A model generated the notes under the pieces. It did not search any database. It had not been told where the DNA came from and saw only the letters and a program-made list of their open reading frames with translations. From the NCBI GenBank assembly GCA_036490955.1, contig DASXCX010000220.1:1-14845 (forward strand): a stretch of DNA of 14,845 nt, given 5' to 3'. Shown here piece after piece: positions 5,854 through 13,743 of this stretch (the stretch's first letter is position 1; each line of letters opens with the position of its first letter). This stretch comes from CAIKMD01 sp036490955 (GTDB taxonomy: Bacteria > Pseudomonadota > Alphaproteobacteria > ATCC43930 > CGMCC-115725). The translations under genes were made by a program, and so were the position numbers.

Positions 5854-6552
5854 ATGGAATCGAATCCGCTCAACCCCCTCGCCGCGATCGAGACCTGGGT
5901 CTTCGATCTCGACAACACGCTCTATTCCGGCACCTGCGATCTCTACCGCGAGATCGAGCAGCGTATGGCGGCTTTCATCATGGAGGAGTTGAAGCTCGAT
6001 CACGAAGGGGCCCATGCGCTGCGACGGCGCTTCCTCGACCGGCACGGCACGACGCTCCGCGGCTTGATGATCGAACACGGCTTGGCGCCGGAGCGCTTCC
6101 TCGATTACGTGCATGAGATCGACCTTTCAGCTCTGGAGGAGGACGTCGCGCTCGGCGACGCGATCGCGGCGCTCCCGGGCCGCAAGCTGATCTTCACCAA
6201 TGGCACCAAGCGCCATGCCGAGCGCGTGCTCGGCCGGCTTGGCCTCGGCGCGCATTTTGCCGCCATCCACGATATCGTCGCTTGCGATTACGCGCCGAAA
6301 CCCGATCCCGCCGCCTATGCCGCGTTCGTCGCCAAATACGAAATCGACCCGACCCGCGCGGTGATGATCGAGGACATGGCGCGCAACCTGCCGCCGGCGG
6401 CGGCGCTCGGCATGACAACGATTTGGGTGAAGGGCGGCCCGCATTCCGAGGATGACGGCCTCGCCAAGCATATCGACTTCACGGTCGAGCCCAATCGCCT
6501 CGCGCCGTTCCTGCGCGCGATGAGCGGCCGCTTCATTCCGGCAGGGGGATGA
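5854..6552 (+). CDS. HAD-superfamily hydrolase, pyrimidine 5'-nucleotidase type
   Basis: 232 aa. Likely a cytoplasmic Mg-dependent phosphatase acting on pyrimidine nucleoside monophosphates or similar small phosphates. All four HAD motifs are present: I, D18-L-D20-N-T-L-Y; II, IFTNGTKRHAERVL with T115; III, K149 in APKPDPAAY; IV, MIEDMARNL with E173-D174. The DLDNTLY form with a helical cap between motifs I and II is typical of the bacterial and yeast (SDT1-like) pyrimidine 5'-nucleotidase group. ATG 5854 is preferred over the TTG at 5833 because the family chain begins shortly before motif I. No clear ribosome site is visible. Its last 20 nt overlap the 3' end of the convergent pirin gene. 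In related genomes such a gene often sits beside dapD, as here with pirin in between. Exact substrate uncertain. Confidence 0.85.
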   Translation: MESNPLNPLAAIETWVFDLDNTLYSGTCDLYREIEQRMAAFIMEELKLDHEGAHALRRRFLDRHGTTLRGLMIEHGLAPERFLDYVHEIDLSALEEDVALGDAIAALPGRKLIFTNGTKRHAERVLGRLGLGAHFAAIHDIVACDYAPKPDPAAYAAFVAKYEIDPTRAVMIEDMARNLPPAAALGMTTIWVKGGPHSEDDGLAKHIDFTVEPNRLAPFLRAMSGRFIPAGG

Positions 6553-7447
6553 ACTCGGTCTCGTCGGGGACTTTGGCGAAGCGTCCGGCTTTCCAATCGG
6601 CTTTGGCCTGATCGATCCGCGCCTGCGAGCTCGACACGAGGTTCCACCAAATGTGCCGCTCGCCATCGAGTTTGGCGCCGCCCAAGACGACGAGTCGCGA
6701 CGGGGCGGCCGCGATGACCGCGGCGGCGACGCCTTTGTTCAGCACCAAAAGCTGATGCTCGTCGTAGCGCTGACCATCCAGCGTGAGCGCTCCCGAGACG
6801 ATATAGAGGCCGCGCTCCTCATGGTCGGCGGGCAGGTCGAGTTGCGCGCCGGCGGCGAGCTCGACATCGGCATAGAAAATCTCCGACAGCGTCTTCACCG
6901 GCGAGCGCGCGCCGAAAGCCTCGCCGATCATGACGCGGATCTTCTGCCCCGCGCGCGAAACTTCGGGCAAGACCGACGCGGGATAATGCGTGAAATCGGG
7001 CGGGGCTTCTTCCTGGGCTTGCGGCAGCCCGACCCAGAGCTGCAACCCATGCAAGCGCGAGCCGGCAGGCCGCAGCTCCGGCCGAGTGCGCTCGGAATGG
7101 ACGATGCCGCGGCCGGCGGTCATCCAGTTGATCGCGCCGGGGCGGATTGGCTGCACGCTGCCGATACTGTCGCGATGCATGATCTCGCCCTCGAAGAGAT
7201 AGGTCACGGTGGCGAGGCCGATATGCGGATGCGGCCGGACATCGAGGCCGGTCCCGCGCGCGAAGCTGGTCGGGCCCATATGGTCAAAGAAGACGAAAGG
7301 CCCGAGCGCACGGCGCTTGGAAAAGGGCAGCACGCGGCGCACCTGGAACCCGTCACCGAGATCGCGGGTGCGCGGCTGGATCGTCATTTCGAGCGCGGCG
7401 CTCGGCGTCGGCGTGGTTTGCGGATCGATCGTCGGAAGAACGCTCAT
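6533..7447 (-). CDS. Pirin-family bicupin protein
   Basis: 304 aa. Pirins are iron-binding bicupins; some have quercetin 2,3-dioxygenase activity and some act as regulators or partners of metabolic enzymes. The four metal ligands are conserved in the N-terminal cupin: H73 and H75 in RPHPHIGLATVTYLFEGE, H117 and E119 in GRGIVHSERT. FVFFDHMGP at 51-59 is the usual pirin entry motif. The C-terminal cupin is seen around GLYIVSGALTLDG. The start at 7447 has AGGAGG 5 nt upstream on the minus strand and matches the family N-terminus; longer in-frame starts lack this. The gene diverges from dapD with a 74-bp gap and overlaps the nucleotidase gene tail-to-tail. Physiological substrate unknown. Confidence 0.9.
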   Translation of the reverse strand: MSVLPTIDPQTTPTPSAALEMTIQPRTRDLGDGFQVRRVLPFSKRRALGPFVFFDHMGPTSFARGTGLDVRPHPHIGLATVTYLFEGEIMHRDSIGSVQPIRPGAINWMTAGRGIVHSERTRPELRPAGSRLHGLQLWVGLPQAQEEAPPDFTHYPASVLPEVSRAGQKIRVMIGEAFGARSPVKTLSEIFYADVELAAGAQLDLPADHEERGLYIVSGALTLDGQRYDEHQLLVLNKGVAAAVIAAAPSRLVVLGGAKLDGERHIWWNLVSSSQARIDQAKADWKAGRFAKVPDETEFIPLPE

Positions 7448-7486
7448 GCTGACCTCCTGGTGAAAAGATGGTGACGCGCCGCGCGG

Positions 7487-7516
7487 TTGACAGCAACCAC
7501 GCGCTTTCGCATGGTC
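7487..7516 (+). promoter_or_regulatory. Possible dapD promoter with TTGACA -35
   Basis: A consensus TTGACA lies at 7487-7492 in the 74-bp gap before dapD. With an 18-bp spacer the -10 position would be ATGGTC (7511-7516), a poor match. Transcription would then begin almost at the dapD ATG (7522), which also has no visible ribosome site, so a leaderless mRNA is possible. Weak prediction. Confidence 0.3.
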
Positions 7517-7521
7517 GCCCC

Positions 7522-8376
<855 letters not shown>

Positions 8377-8382
8377 TCGCCG

Positions 8383-9546
8383 ATGCCGATTGACCCGGTC
8401 GAACTCGCGGCGGCGCTGATCAAGCGGCCTTCGGTCACGCCGAAAGACGACGGCGCGATCGGCGTATTGACCGCGGCGCTCGAGCCGCTCGGCTTCGCCT
8501 GTCAGACCGTCGAGTTCACCGAGGAAGGCACAGCGCCGATCCGCAACCTCTATGCGCGCAAAGGCAAAACCGGCCGCAATTTCTGCTTCGCCGGCCATAC
8601 CGACGTCGTGCCGCCGGGCGATCTCAAATCCTGGTCGGTCGATCCATTCGGCGGCGAGGTGCTGAACGGAGCGCTCTATGGCCGCGGCGCCAACGACATG
8701 AAGACGGCGATCGCATGTTTCGCCGCCGCCGCCGATCAATTCCTCGCTACGCGGGCCGAATTCGATGGCTCGATCAGCTTCCTCATCACCGGCGACGAAG
8801 AAGCGGCCGCGATCAACGGCACGAAGAAGCTTTTGGATTGGGTCGCGGCGCAAGGCGAGACGCTCGATGCCTGCGTCGTCGGCGAGCCGACCAGCGCCAA
8901 GCAGCTCGGCGACATGGTGAAGATCGGCCGGCGTGGCAGCATGAACGGTTTTCTCACCGTCACCGGCATTCAAGGCCATACCGCCAATCCGCATCTCGCC
9001 GACAACGCTGCGCATCGCCTGCTCAAGATGCTCTCGGCGCTGCTCGCCGAGCCGATCGATCGCGGCAATGAGCGCTTTCCGCCGACCGATCTGCAGATCT
9101 CGACCATCGATATCGGCAATCCGACGACGAATGTGATTCCGGGCGTCGCCAAGGCAACGTTCAACATCCGCTTCAATGATCAATGGACGAGCGCGAAGCT
9201 GACCGAATGGCTGAAGCAAAAGCTCGACGCCGCAGGCGGACGCTACAAGCTCGATATCCAGGTGAGCGGCGAAAGCTTTCTGACCCCGCCGGGCGAAGTC
9301 AGCGCGATCCTTTCCCGCGCCATTGGCGAGGTGACCGGTTTGACGCCCGACCTCTCGACCACGGGCGGCACATCAGATGCGCGTTTCATCCATCGCTTCT
9401 GTCCGGTCGCCGAATTCGGCCTCGTCGGCCTCACCATGCACAAGGTCGATGAGCGCGTGACGATCGCCGATATCGCGGCGCTGACGAAGATCTATCGCTC
9501 CGCTCTCGAACACTATTTCGCCCCCAACCCGATTTCTGGACGCTGA
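8383..9546 (+). CDS. dapE: Succinyl-diaminopimelate desuccinylase
   Basis: 387 aa. Di-zinc M20-family hydrolase that removes succinate from N-succinyl-LL-diaminopimelate, two steps after DapD in the same pathway. Metal and catalytic residues are visible: H72-x-D74 in AGHTDVVPPGD, D105 in YGRGANDMK, E139-E140 in TGDEEAAAINGT, E168 in VVGEPTS and H353 in LTMHKVDERV. GRRGSMNGFLTVTGIQGHTANPHLADN at 183-209 corresponds to the DapE substrate and dimerisation segment. TTGGTSDARF at 326-335 is also family-typical. The usual YGRGAADMK has Asn for the second Ala, a mild change. It starts 6 nt after dapD. The stop overlaps the next start (TGATG), so the three genes form one unit. Confidence 0.97.
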   Translation: MPIDPVELAAALIKRPSVTPKDDGAIGVLTAALEPLGFACQTVEFTEEGTAPIRNLYARKGKTGRNFCFAGHTDVVPPGDLKSWSVDPFGGEVLNGALYGRGANDMKTAIACFAAAADQFLATRAEFDGSISFLITGDEEAAAINGTKKLLDWVAAQGETLDACVVGEPTSAKQLGDMVKIGRRGSMNGFLTVTGIQGHTANPHLADNAAHRLLKMLSALLAEPIDRGNERFPPTDLQISTIDIGNPTTNVIPGVAKATFNIRFNDQWTSAKLTEWLKQKLDAAGGRYKLDIQVSGESFLTPPGEVSAILSRAIGEVTGLTPDLSTTGGTSDARFIHRFCPVAEFGLVGLTMHKVDERVTIADIAALTKIYRSALEHYFAPNPISGR

Positions 9547-10109
9547 TGCCGCGCGGCGCCGAGCTTTGGCAGGCGCTTTACGGCGCGTGGCGCTTCGCGT
9601 TGCTCGATCGCCAGGCGCTGCGCTATTTCGATCTGAGCCACCGCGGCACGTGGCGCTCGTTCTGGGCGGCAGCTTATTGCTACCCCTTCTTCCTGCTCGA
9701 GCGCTGGCTGGAGTTACCGGCGGGAGACGTCGCGAGCGCAGGTCTCGGCCACATCTTTTTCGTCGAAAGCATTGGCTATCTGATCGGGTGGACGGCATTT
9801 CCCTTGGCCGCGCTTGCGCTCTGCCGCGCGCTCGGACGCGAAGAGCGCGGCTTCGACTTCATCACCGGCTATAATTGGTCGATCCTCTTGCAAATAGCGT
9901 TGTTCGTCTTGATCGGCCTGCTCTCGCTTGTTCTGCCCGACAGCGCAGGCGTCGCGCTGCAGCGCTTGGGGCTCATCGCAGCGCTGATCTATGAATGGTT
10001 CATCGCGCTCGTCGCCATCGGCGCCGGCCCTTGGATTGCCGGGGTGATCGTGATCGTCGACATCGTGATCGGGCTTTTCATTCAGATCACGGCGCTCAGT
10101 CTCTACTGA
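9546..10109 (+). CDS. Conserved-looking multi-spanning membrane protein in the dap operon
   Basis: 187 aa, function not recognised. Its ATG shares one base with the dapE stop (TGATG), so it is translated with dapE. Hydrophobic stretches suggest four to five membrane helices, at about 38-56, 68-94, 111-130, 141-158 and 162-184. The N-terminal 36 residues are amphipathic and rich in Arg and aromatic residues. No catalytic motif or transport signature is visible. A membrane protein directly after dapE is, from memory, a common arrangement in Hyphomicrobiales, which suggests a kept gene order rather than insertion. A link to cell-wall precursor synthesis is only an inference from position. Confidence 0.75.
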   Translation: MPRGAELWQALYGAWRFALLDRQALRYFDLSHRGTWRSFWAAAYCYPFFLLERWLELPAGDVASAGLGHIFFVESIGYLIGWTAFPLAALALCRALGREERGFDFITGYNWSILLQIALFVLIGLLSLVLPDSAGVALQRLGLIAALIYEWFIALVAIGAGPWIAGVIVIVDIVIGLFIQITALSLY

Positions 10110-10177
10110 GAGCCGAGCCGGCCCATACGCGCCTGAATTCGCTAGCCCTTAGCCTAGCAATTGCGCTTCACGCGGCG

Positions 10178-10339
10178 TCAGGCGTGGCCAGCGGGGGCGA
10201 GCCGCTCCTCGACCTCACCGATAAGCTGTTCGAGCATCGCGCGGATGTCGTGATCGGTCTGGGCCGCGAGCAGGATGCGATAGCGTTGCAAACGGGAGCG
10301 GTCGGCTTGGGGATCGTGGGCGGTGAGGTTCTTTGTCAC
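10178..10339 (-). CDS. Small hypothetical protein (53 aa), predicted helical
   Basis: A GTG-initiated frame on the minus strand encodes MTKNLTAHDPQADRSRLQRY and continues to ...RLAPAGHA. The middle (about 15-47: RLQRYRILLAAQ, DIRAMLEQLIGEVEERL) is a charged amphipathic helical pattern. It resembles the many short rhizobial proteins with an RYR...LLAA...(D/E)xx(I/L)R..L..LI..EE core. No ATG lies upstream before an in-frame stop, and no strong ribosome site is seen, which lowers confidence. It is convergent with the dap operon and faces the exported-protein gene across the AT-rich region. Plus-strand open frames over it look like shadows. Function unknown. Confidence 0.5.
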   Translation of the reverse strand: MTKNLTAHDPQADRSRLQRYRILLAAQTDHDIRAMLEQLIGEVEERLAPAGHA

Positions 10340-10560
10340 GCGGCTATCGTTACCCGGCGCCAGCGCACCGCGTCACCTTAGGGCAACAGCGTAGGTAGTC
10401 ATACGTAACCGCTTTAGCCAACCTTTACTGTGAAAACGCGGATGTCCTAAGGCAGAACTCAGTTCGTCAACACAATAAAGATCATTAAGGCCAAGATATT
10501 TCGCAAAATACGCGGTTTCATTAACGAAAAATTAAGCCCTCTAAAGCTAATAATAACTTT
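10340..10560. other. AT-rich intergenic region between the 53-aa ORF and the exported-protein gene
   Basis: About 220 bp without a convincing gene. From about 10381 it is clearly AT-richer than the rest of the window, with repeated TTAA and AAAAT runs. It contains a CtrA-type box (10521-10535) and a TAATAAT element (10548-10554). This region most likely holds the promoter(s) of one or both flanking genes. Confidence 0.6.
10521..10535 (+). promoter_or_regulatory. CtrA-type box TTAA-N7-TTAA
   Basis: TTAACGAAAAATTAA is an exact match to the full CtrA consensus TTAA-N7-TTAA used in alphaproteobacteria. TAATAAT at 10548-10554 could be the -10, so the box would cover the -35 region, the usual place for CtrA activation. 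Transcription would start at about 10560, right at the ATG. The surrounding sequence is AT-rich, so chance occurrence is more likely than in the GC-rich remainder. Confidence 0.5.
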
Positions 10561-11328
10561 ATGTGGAGATATGGCACGATTGGCGCCGTTCTCGTCGTCG
10601 CGATGCTCCATGCGACCGGCGCGGACGCGACTGACCTATCGCCGAGCCAAGCCGTTATCGTCGCATTGCCTCCCGCGCCCCAAAGCAGCGACACGGGCTC
10701 CTCCACCGACCGTATCCGCGCAGCCGTCAGCGGGCTGCGCCAGAGCCTCGCCGATAACGGCCTGTCGCAGGCCCTCACCCGCGCCAGCGATTGGGTGAAA
10801 GAGCTCGAAGTGAGCTGGACGGCCCATCTCAACGGCCACGCCACTGGCGGCATCAACACCGAAGCCGACACCGATATCGAAGAAGCCGCCGCGACGGCCG
10901 CCGCGGCCGCCAAGAATGTTTCCTTCTCCTCGCGCCCGGCGAACCTCAGCCTCGGCCTCGTCTCTTTCGGCACCGGCGGCACCGATGATCAGGTCTGGGC
11001 GATCGGCCATGCCCAGCCCGTGACGTCGCTCGTCGCGAGCAGCAGCACCGAGCATAATGGCAGCACGACGAGCGAACGCTCGCTGGCAAGCCACGATGTC
11101 AAACTTGGCCTGCGCATGCCGATGATGCCGTGGGACGCCACCATCGCCGGCGATCATTACTGGTGGGGCACGCGGGGCTTTGGTCCGCAAGTCGAAGGCA
11201 CGCGTGTCGCGCTGAAGCTGAGCCCGATGCAAAATGTCCAGATCGAAGGCGGTCGCGCCTCCGACACGCGCGGCACCGGCGGATTCGTCGGCGTTCGCTA
11301 CAGCGTACCGCTCGATCAGTCGAAGTAA
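10561..11328 (+). CDS. Exported protein of unknown function, possible beta-barrel C-terminal domain
   Basis: 255 aa, not recognised. Residues 1-23 form a signal peptide: short basic start, hydrophobic core (GAVLVVAMLHA), and A21-D22-A23 before the likely cleavage. This supports ATG 10561 even though no ribosome site is visible. The mature N-terminal half is Ser/Ala/Thr-rich with an acidic, Ala-rich stretch at about 100-118. The C-terminal part (about 170-255) has alternating polar and hydrophobic strands, glycine-rich turns and aromatics (HDVKLGLRMPM, DHYWWGTRGFGPQ, TRVALKLSP, VQIEGGRAS, GGFVGVRYSVPLD). This recalls transmembrane beta-hairpins of outer-membrane proteins such as the inverse-autotransporter barrel, but it is too short for a full barrel of that type. 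A CtrA box lies 26 bp upstream. Envelope location is likely; the role is unknown. Confidence 0.75.
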   Translation: MWRYGTIGAVLVVAMLHATGADATDLSPSQAVIVALPPAPQSSDTGSSTDRIRAAVSGLRQSLADNGLSQALTRASDWVKELEVSWTAHLNGHATGGINTEADTDIEEAAATAAAAAKNVSFSSRPANLSLGLVSFGTGGTDDQVWAIGHAQPVTSLVASSSTEHNGSTTSERSLASHDVKLGLRMPMMPWDATIAGDHYWWGTRGFGPQVEGTRVALKLSPMQNVQIEGGRASDTRGTGGFVGVRYSVPLDQSK

Positions 11329-11331
11329 GCG

Positions 11332-11391
11332 ATCGGCTGGCAGCAATCGGCTCTTAGCTTCTTCCGACAAATCTTTTTGCCGACTGCCGAT
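11332..11391. terminator. Weak inverted repeats between convergent genes, possible terminator
   Basis: Between the exported-protein stop (11328) and the truA stop (11401), ATCGGC occurs at 11332-11337 and 11346-11351, and its complement GCCGAT at 11386-11391. A hairpin could form with a long loop that contains TTTTT at 11374-11378. The location fits a bidirectional terminator, but the structure is weak. Confidence 0.3.
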
Positions 11392-11400
11392 AGCTGTCCG

Positions 11401-12144
11401 CTATTCGGGATAGATCACTTCGACGAGATAGAGTCCTTCCGGCGGCGCCGTCGGTCCGCCGGCGCGGCGGTCGCGCGCCGCGAGCGCGTCGCCGACGCGC
11501 TGCGCGCGCCATTTGCCGGCGCCGACCAATTTCAGCGTGCCGACCATGTTGCGCACCTGGTGATGGAGGAAAGAGCGCGCCCGGGCTTCGATCTGAACCT
11601 CGTCGCCGACCCGCGTCACATCGAGCCTATCGAGCGTCTTCACGGGCGATTTCGCTTGGCATTCGCTGTCGCGGAAGCTGGTGAAATCATGCTTGCCCAA
11701 GAGCAGCGCCGCGCCTTGCTGCATCGCGTCCACGTCGAGCGGCGGGCCGACATGCCAGACATGGCCGCGCGTCACCGCGGCAGGTGCGCGGCGATTGAGG
11801 ATGCGATAGCGATAGACACGGCCGCGCGCCGCGCGCCGCGCATCGAAATTGTCGGCGGCGCGCTCGACCGCGACGACCGACACCGTATGCGGCTTCATAT
11901 GCTGGTTGAGCGCGTTGCGGATCACATCGGTCGGCGCTTCCTTCGGCAGATCGAGATGCGCCGCCTGCGCCAACGCGTGGACGCCTGCATCGGTACGGCC
12001 CGCGCCATGCACGGTGAGCCGCTTGCCGCAGAATCGCTCCGCCGCGATCTCCAAAATCTCCTGCACCGAGAGCCCGTTCGCCTGGCGCTGCCAGCCGACG
12101 AGGCCGCTGCCGTCATATTCGAGAATGAGCTTGTAGCGCGGCAT
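11401..12144 (-). CDS. truA: tRNA pseudouridine(38-40) synthase
   Basis: 247 aa, normal length. Converts uridines 38-40 of the tRNA anticodon stem-loop to pseudouridine. The catalytic aspartate D52 is in the TruA signature HGAGRTDAGVHAL. Also visible are the N-terminal YKLILEYDGSGLVGWQRQ and a C-terminal RARSFLHHQVRNMVGTL block (RNA-binding core). Last gene of the minus-strand def-fmt-truA group: its ATG is 6 nt after the fmt stop, so co-transcription is likely. It converges on the exported-protein gene. Confidence 0.97.
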   Translation of the reverse strand: MPRYKLILEYDGSGLVGWQRQANGLSVQEILEIAAERFCGKRLTVHGAGRTDAGVHALAQAAHLDLPKEAPTDVIRNALNQHMKPHTVSVVAVERAADNFDARRAARGRVYRYRILNRRAPAAVTRGHVWHVGPPLDVDAMQQGAALLLGKHDFTSFRDSECQAKSPVKTLDRLDVTRVGDEVQIEARARSFLHHQVRNMVGTLKLVGAGKWRAQRVGDALAARDRRAGGPTAPPEGLYLVEVIYPE

Positions 12145-12150
12145 CGCGGA

Positions 12151-13071
12151 TCAACTCGGGAGCACCGTTCCGGGCGGCAGCGCAAAGCCGCGCAGGAACG
12201 CATTGGCCTCGACCGGACCGCGCCCCGGCCGCTGCAGCTTCAGGAGCTTGAGCGCGCCTTCGCCGCACGCGATCGTCGGCCCAGAATCTTGCGGCATATG
12301 GAGCACGGTGCCGGGCGCGCCGCTACCGTCCATCGGCATCGAGGCGAGCAGCTTAATGCGCTCGCCCTTTGCCTCGAACCAGGACGGCAGCGCGCGCACT
12401 TGCCGCTCCAGCACGCGGGCCGGCTTCGTCCAAGCGATGCGCTCTTCTTCGCGCGTCAGCTTCTTCGCATAGGTGACGCCGTCTTCCGGCTGCGGCCGCG
12501 GTTCGAGGGTTTCGATTTCATCGAGCACGCGCAACGCCAGCCGCGCACCGAGCGCCGCAAGATCGCCGCGCAGACCAGCGGCCGTCGCACGCGGCGCGAT
12601 CGGCACACGTTCGCCGAGCAACATCGGCCCGGTATCGAGCCCCTTCTCCATGCGCATGATGGTGACGCCGGTCTCGCCGTCGCCAGCGAGAATCGCGCGC
12701 TCGACCGGCGCCGCGCCGCGCCAGCGCGGCAAGAGCGAGGCATGGATGTTGATGCAGCCGAGACGCGGCGCATCGAGCGCGGCTTGCGGCAGAAGCAGGC
12801 CGTAAGCCGCGACGACCGCGGCATCGAGATCGAGCGCGGCGAAAGCGTCGCATTCCTCGGGCGTGAGTGTCACCGGATAGCGCACCGGCAATCCGGTTTC
12901 CTCGGCGCGGCGCTGCACCGGCGAAGGCTGGAGCTTGTGGCCGCGGCCCGCCTGACGCGGCGGCTGGCAATAGACTGCGGCGATGTCGTGGCCGGCCGCG
13001 ATCAGCGCGTCGAGCGCCGCCACCGCGAAATCGGGCGTGCCCATGAAAGCGAGGCGGCGGCAAATAGTCAT
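12151..13071 (-). CDS. fmt: Methionyl-tRNA formyltransferase
   Basis: 306 aa. Formylates Met-tRNA(fMet) using 10-formyl-tetrahydrofolate for translation initiation. The N-terminal RLAFMGTPDFAVAAL is the family start. The formyltransferase triad is seen as N108, H110 (INIHASLLPRWRGAAPVER) and D146 (MEKGLDTGPMLL). The folate/active-site block AAYGLLLPQAALDAPRLGC precedes it. The C-terminal OB-like tRNA-binding domain starts near residue 200 (TKPARVLERQVRALPSWFEAKG region). It lies between def upstream (46-bp gap with a hairpin) and truA downstream (6 nt), the common def-fmt arrangement. Confidence 0.97.
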   Translation of the reverse strand: MTICRRLAFMGTPDFAVAALDALIAAGHDIAAVYCQPPRQAGRGHKLQPSPVQRRAEETGLPVRYPVTLTPEECDAFAALDLDAAVVAAYGLLLPQAALDAPRLGCINIHASLLPRWRGAAPVERAILAGDGETGVTIMRMEKGLDTGPMLLGERVPIAPRATAAGLRGDLAALGARLALRVLDEIETLEPRPQPEDGVTYAKKLTREEERIAWTKPARVLERQVRALPSWFEAKGERIKLLASMPMDGSGAPGTVLHMPQDSGPTIACGEGALKLLKLQRPGRGPVEANAFLRGFALPPGTVLPS

Positions 13072-13084
13072 GGCGGACTAATAA

Positions 13085-13111
13085 CCCTCTCCGCAGCACG
13101 TGGGGAGAGGG
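13085..13111. repeat. Intergenic hairpin between def and fmt
   Basis: CCCTCTCC (13085-13092) and GGAGAGGG (13104-13111) form an 8-bp perfect stem with an 11-nt loop. Hairpins with CCCTCTCC/GGAGAGGG arms are abundant between genes in many rhizobial and related genomes. There is no T-tract, so it is more likely a dispersed palindrome or RNA-stability element within the operon than a terminator. Confidence 0.6.
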
Positions 13112-13117
13112 ATCTGA

Positions 13118-13642
13118 TTACGCCGGCTCCGGCGCTTTCTGGCGCTTGGTCTTCTGCAGCTTGCGCAGGATGATATTGCGCTTCAGCGCCGAGATATGAT
13201 CGACGAACAGCGTTCCTTCGAGATGATCGATCTCGTGCTGGATGCAGGTCGCGAGCAGGCCCTTGGCGTGCAGCTCGCGGATCTCGTTCTGCTCGTCGAG
13301 ATAGCGCACTTTCACCTCGGCCGGCCGCGTCACATCGGCATAATGCTCAGGCAGCGACAGGCAGCCCTCGTTGTTGGTGAGCAGGTTTTCCGACTGCCAG
13401 AGGATCTCGGGATTGGCCATCTTATAGGGAAGCGGCTTCTCATCGGCCTTGGCGCAATCGACCACGATCACCCGTTTCAGCTCGCCGACCTGCGGCGCGG
13501 CGAGGCCAATCCCCGGCGCCTGATACATGGTCTCGAGCATGTTATTCATCAGCCGGCGAATCGAGTCGTCGACTTTAGTCACCGGCTTGGCCGGTTTCGC
13601 GAGTCGCGGATCGGGAGCGACGATGATCGGAAGGAGCGCCAT
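13118..13642 (-). CDS. def: Peptide deformylase
   Basis: 174 aa. Metal-dependent removal of the N-formyl group from nascent proteins, working with Fmt, which is encoded just downstream. All three motifs are intact: GIGLAAPQVG (44-53), EGCLSLP with metal ligand C94, and QHEIDH with H136, E137 and H140. The C-terminal tail (about 155-174, KLQKTKRQKAPEPA) is basic. Start at 13642 gives the family MALLPIIVAPDPRL beginning; no clear ribosome site is visible. First gene of the def-fmt-truA unit and divergent from rmuC across 101 bp. Confidence 0.97.
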   Translation of the reverse strand: MALLPIIVAPDPRLAKPAKPVTKVDDSIRRLMNNMLETMYQAPGIGLAAPQVGELKRVIVVDCAKADEKPLPYKMANPEILWQSENLLTNNEGCLSLPEHYADVTRPAEVKVRYLDEQNEIRELHAKGLLATCIQHEIDHLEGTLFVDHISALKRNIILRKLQKTKRQKAPEPA

Positions 13643-13672
13643 GACGGATTTCTGCAGCGATATCTGGCCTTT

Positions 13673-13701
13673 TAGGTAAGGCTGACGGCGCGACTCGTCA
13701 A
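13673..13701 (-). promoter_or_regulatory. Possible def promoter
   Basis: On the minus strand TTGACG (13701-13696) is followed after 17 nt by TACCTA (13678-13673), about 30 nt before the def ATG. The -35 is 5 of 6 to consensus, but the -10 is poor. It is the best sigma-70-like candidate in the def-rmuC gap. Confidence 0.3.
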
Positions 13702-13743
13702 CTTGGTACCGGTGTCGCAGGCGCTTCGGCTAGACTCGGCCGC

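Noticed and set aside
9995..10381. Plus-strand open frame of 128 codons after the dap operon
   Set aside because: Its first part overlaps the end of the membrane-protein gene in another frame and the rest looks like the complement of the 53-aa minus-strand ORF; no ribosome site or family pattern.
13085..13111. Transcription terminator splitting def from fmt
   Set aside because: The hairpin has no T-tract, the def-fmt pair is usually co-transcribed, and similar hairpins are dispersed repeats; treated as a repeat.
11377..13173. Long plus-strand open frame (about 598 codons) opposite truA and fmt
   Set aside because: Same reasoning: it covers two conserved housekeeping genes and has arginine-rich composition without motifs.
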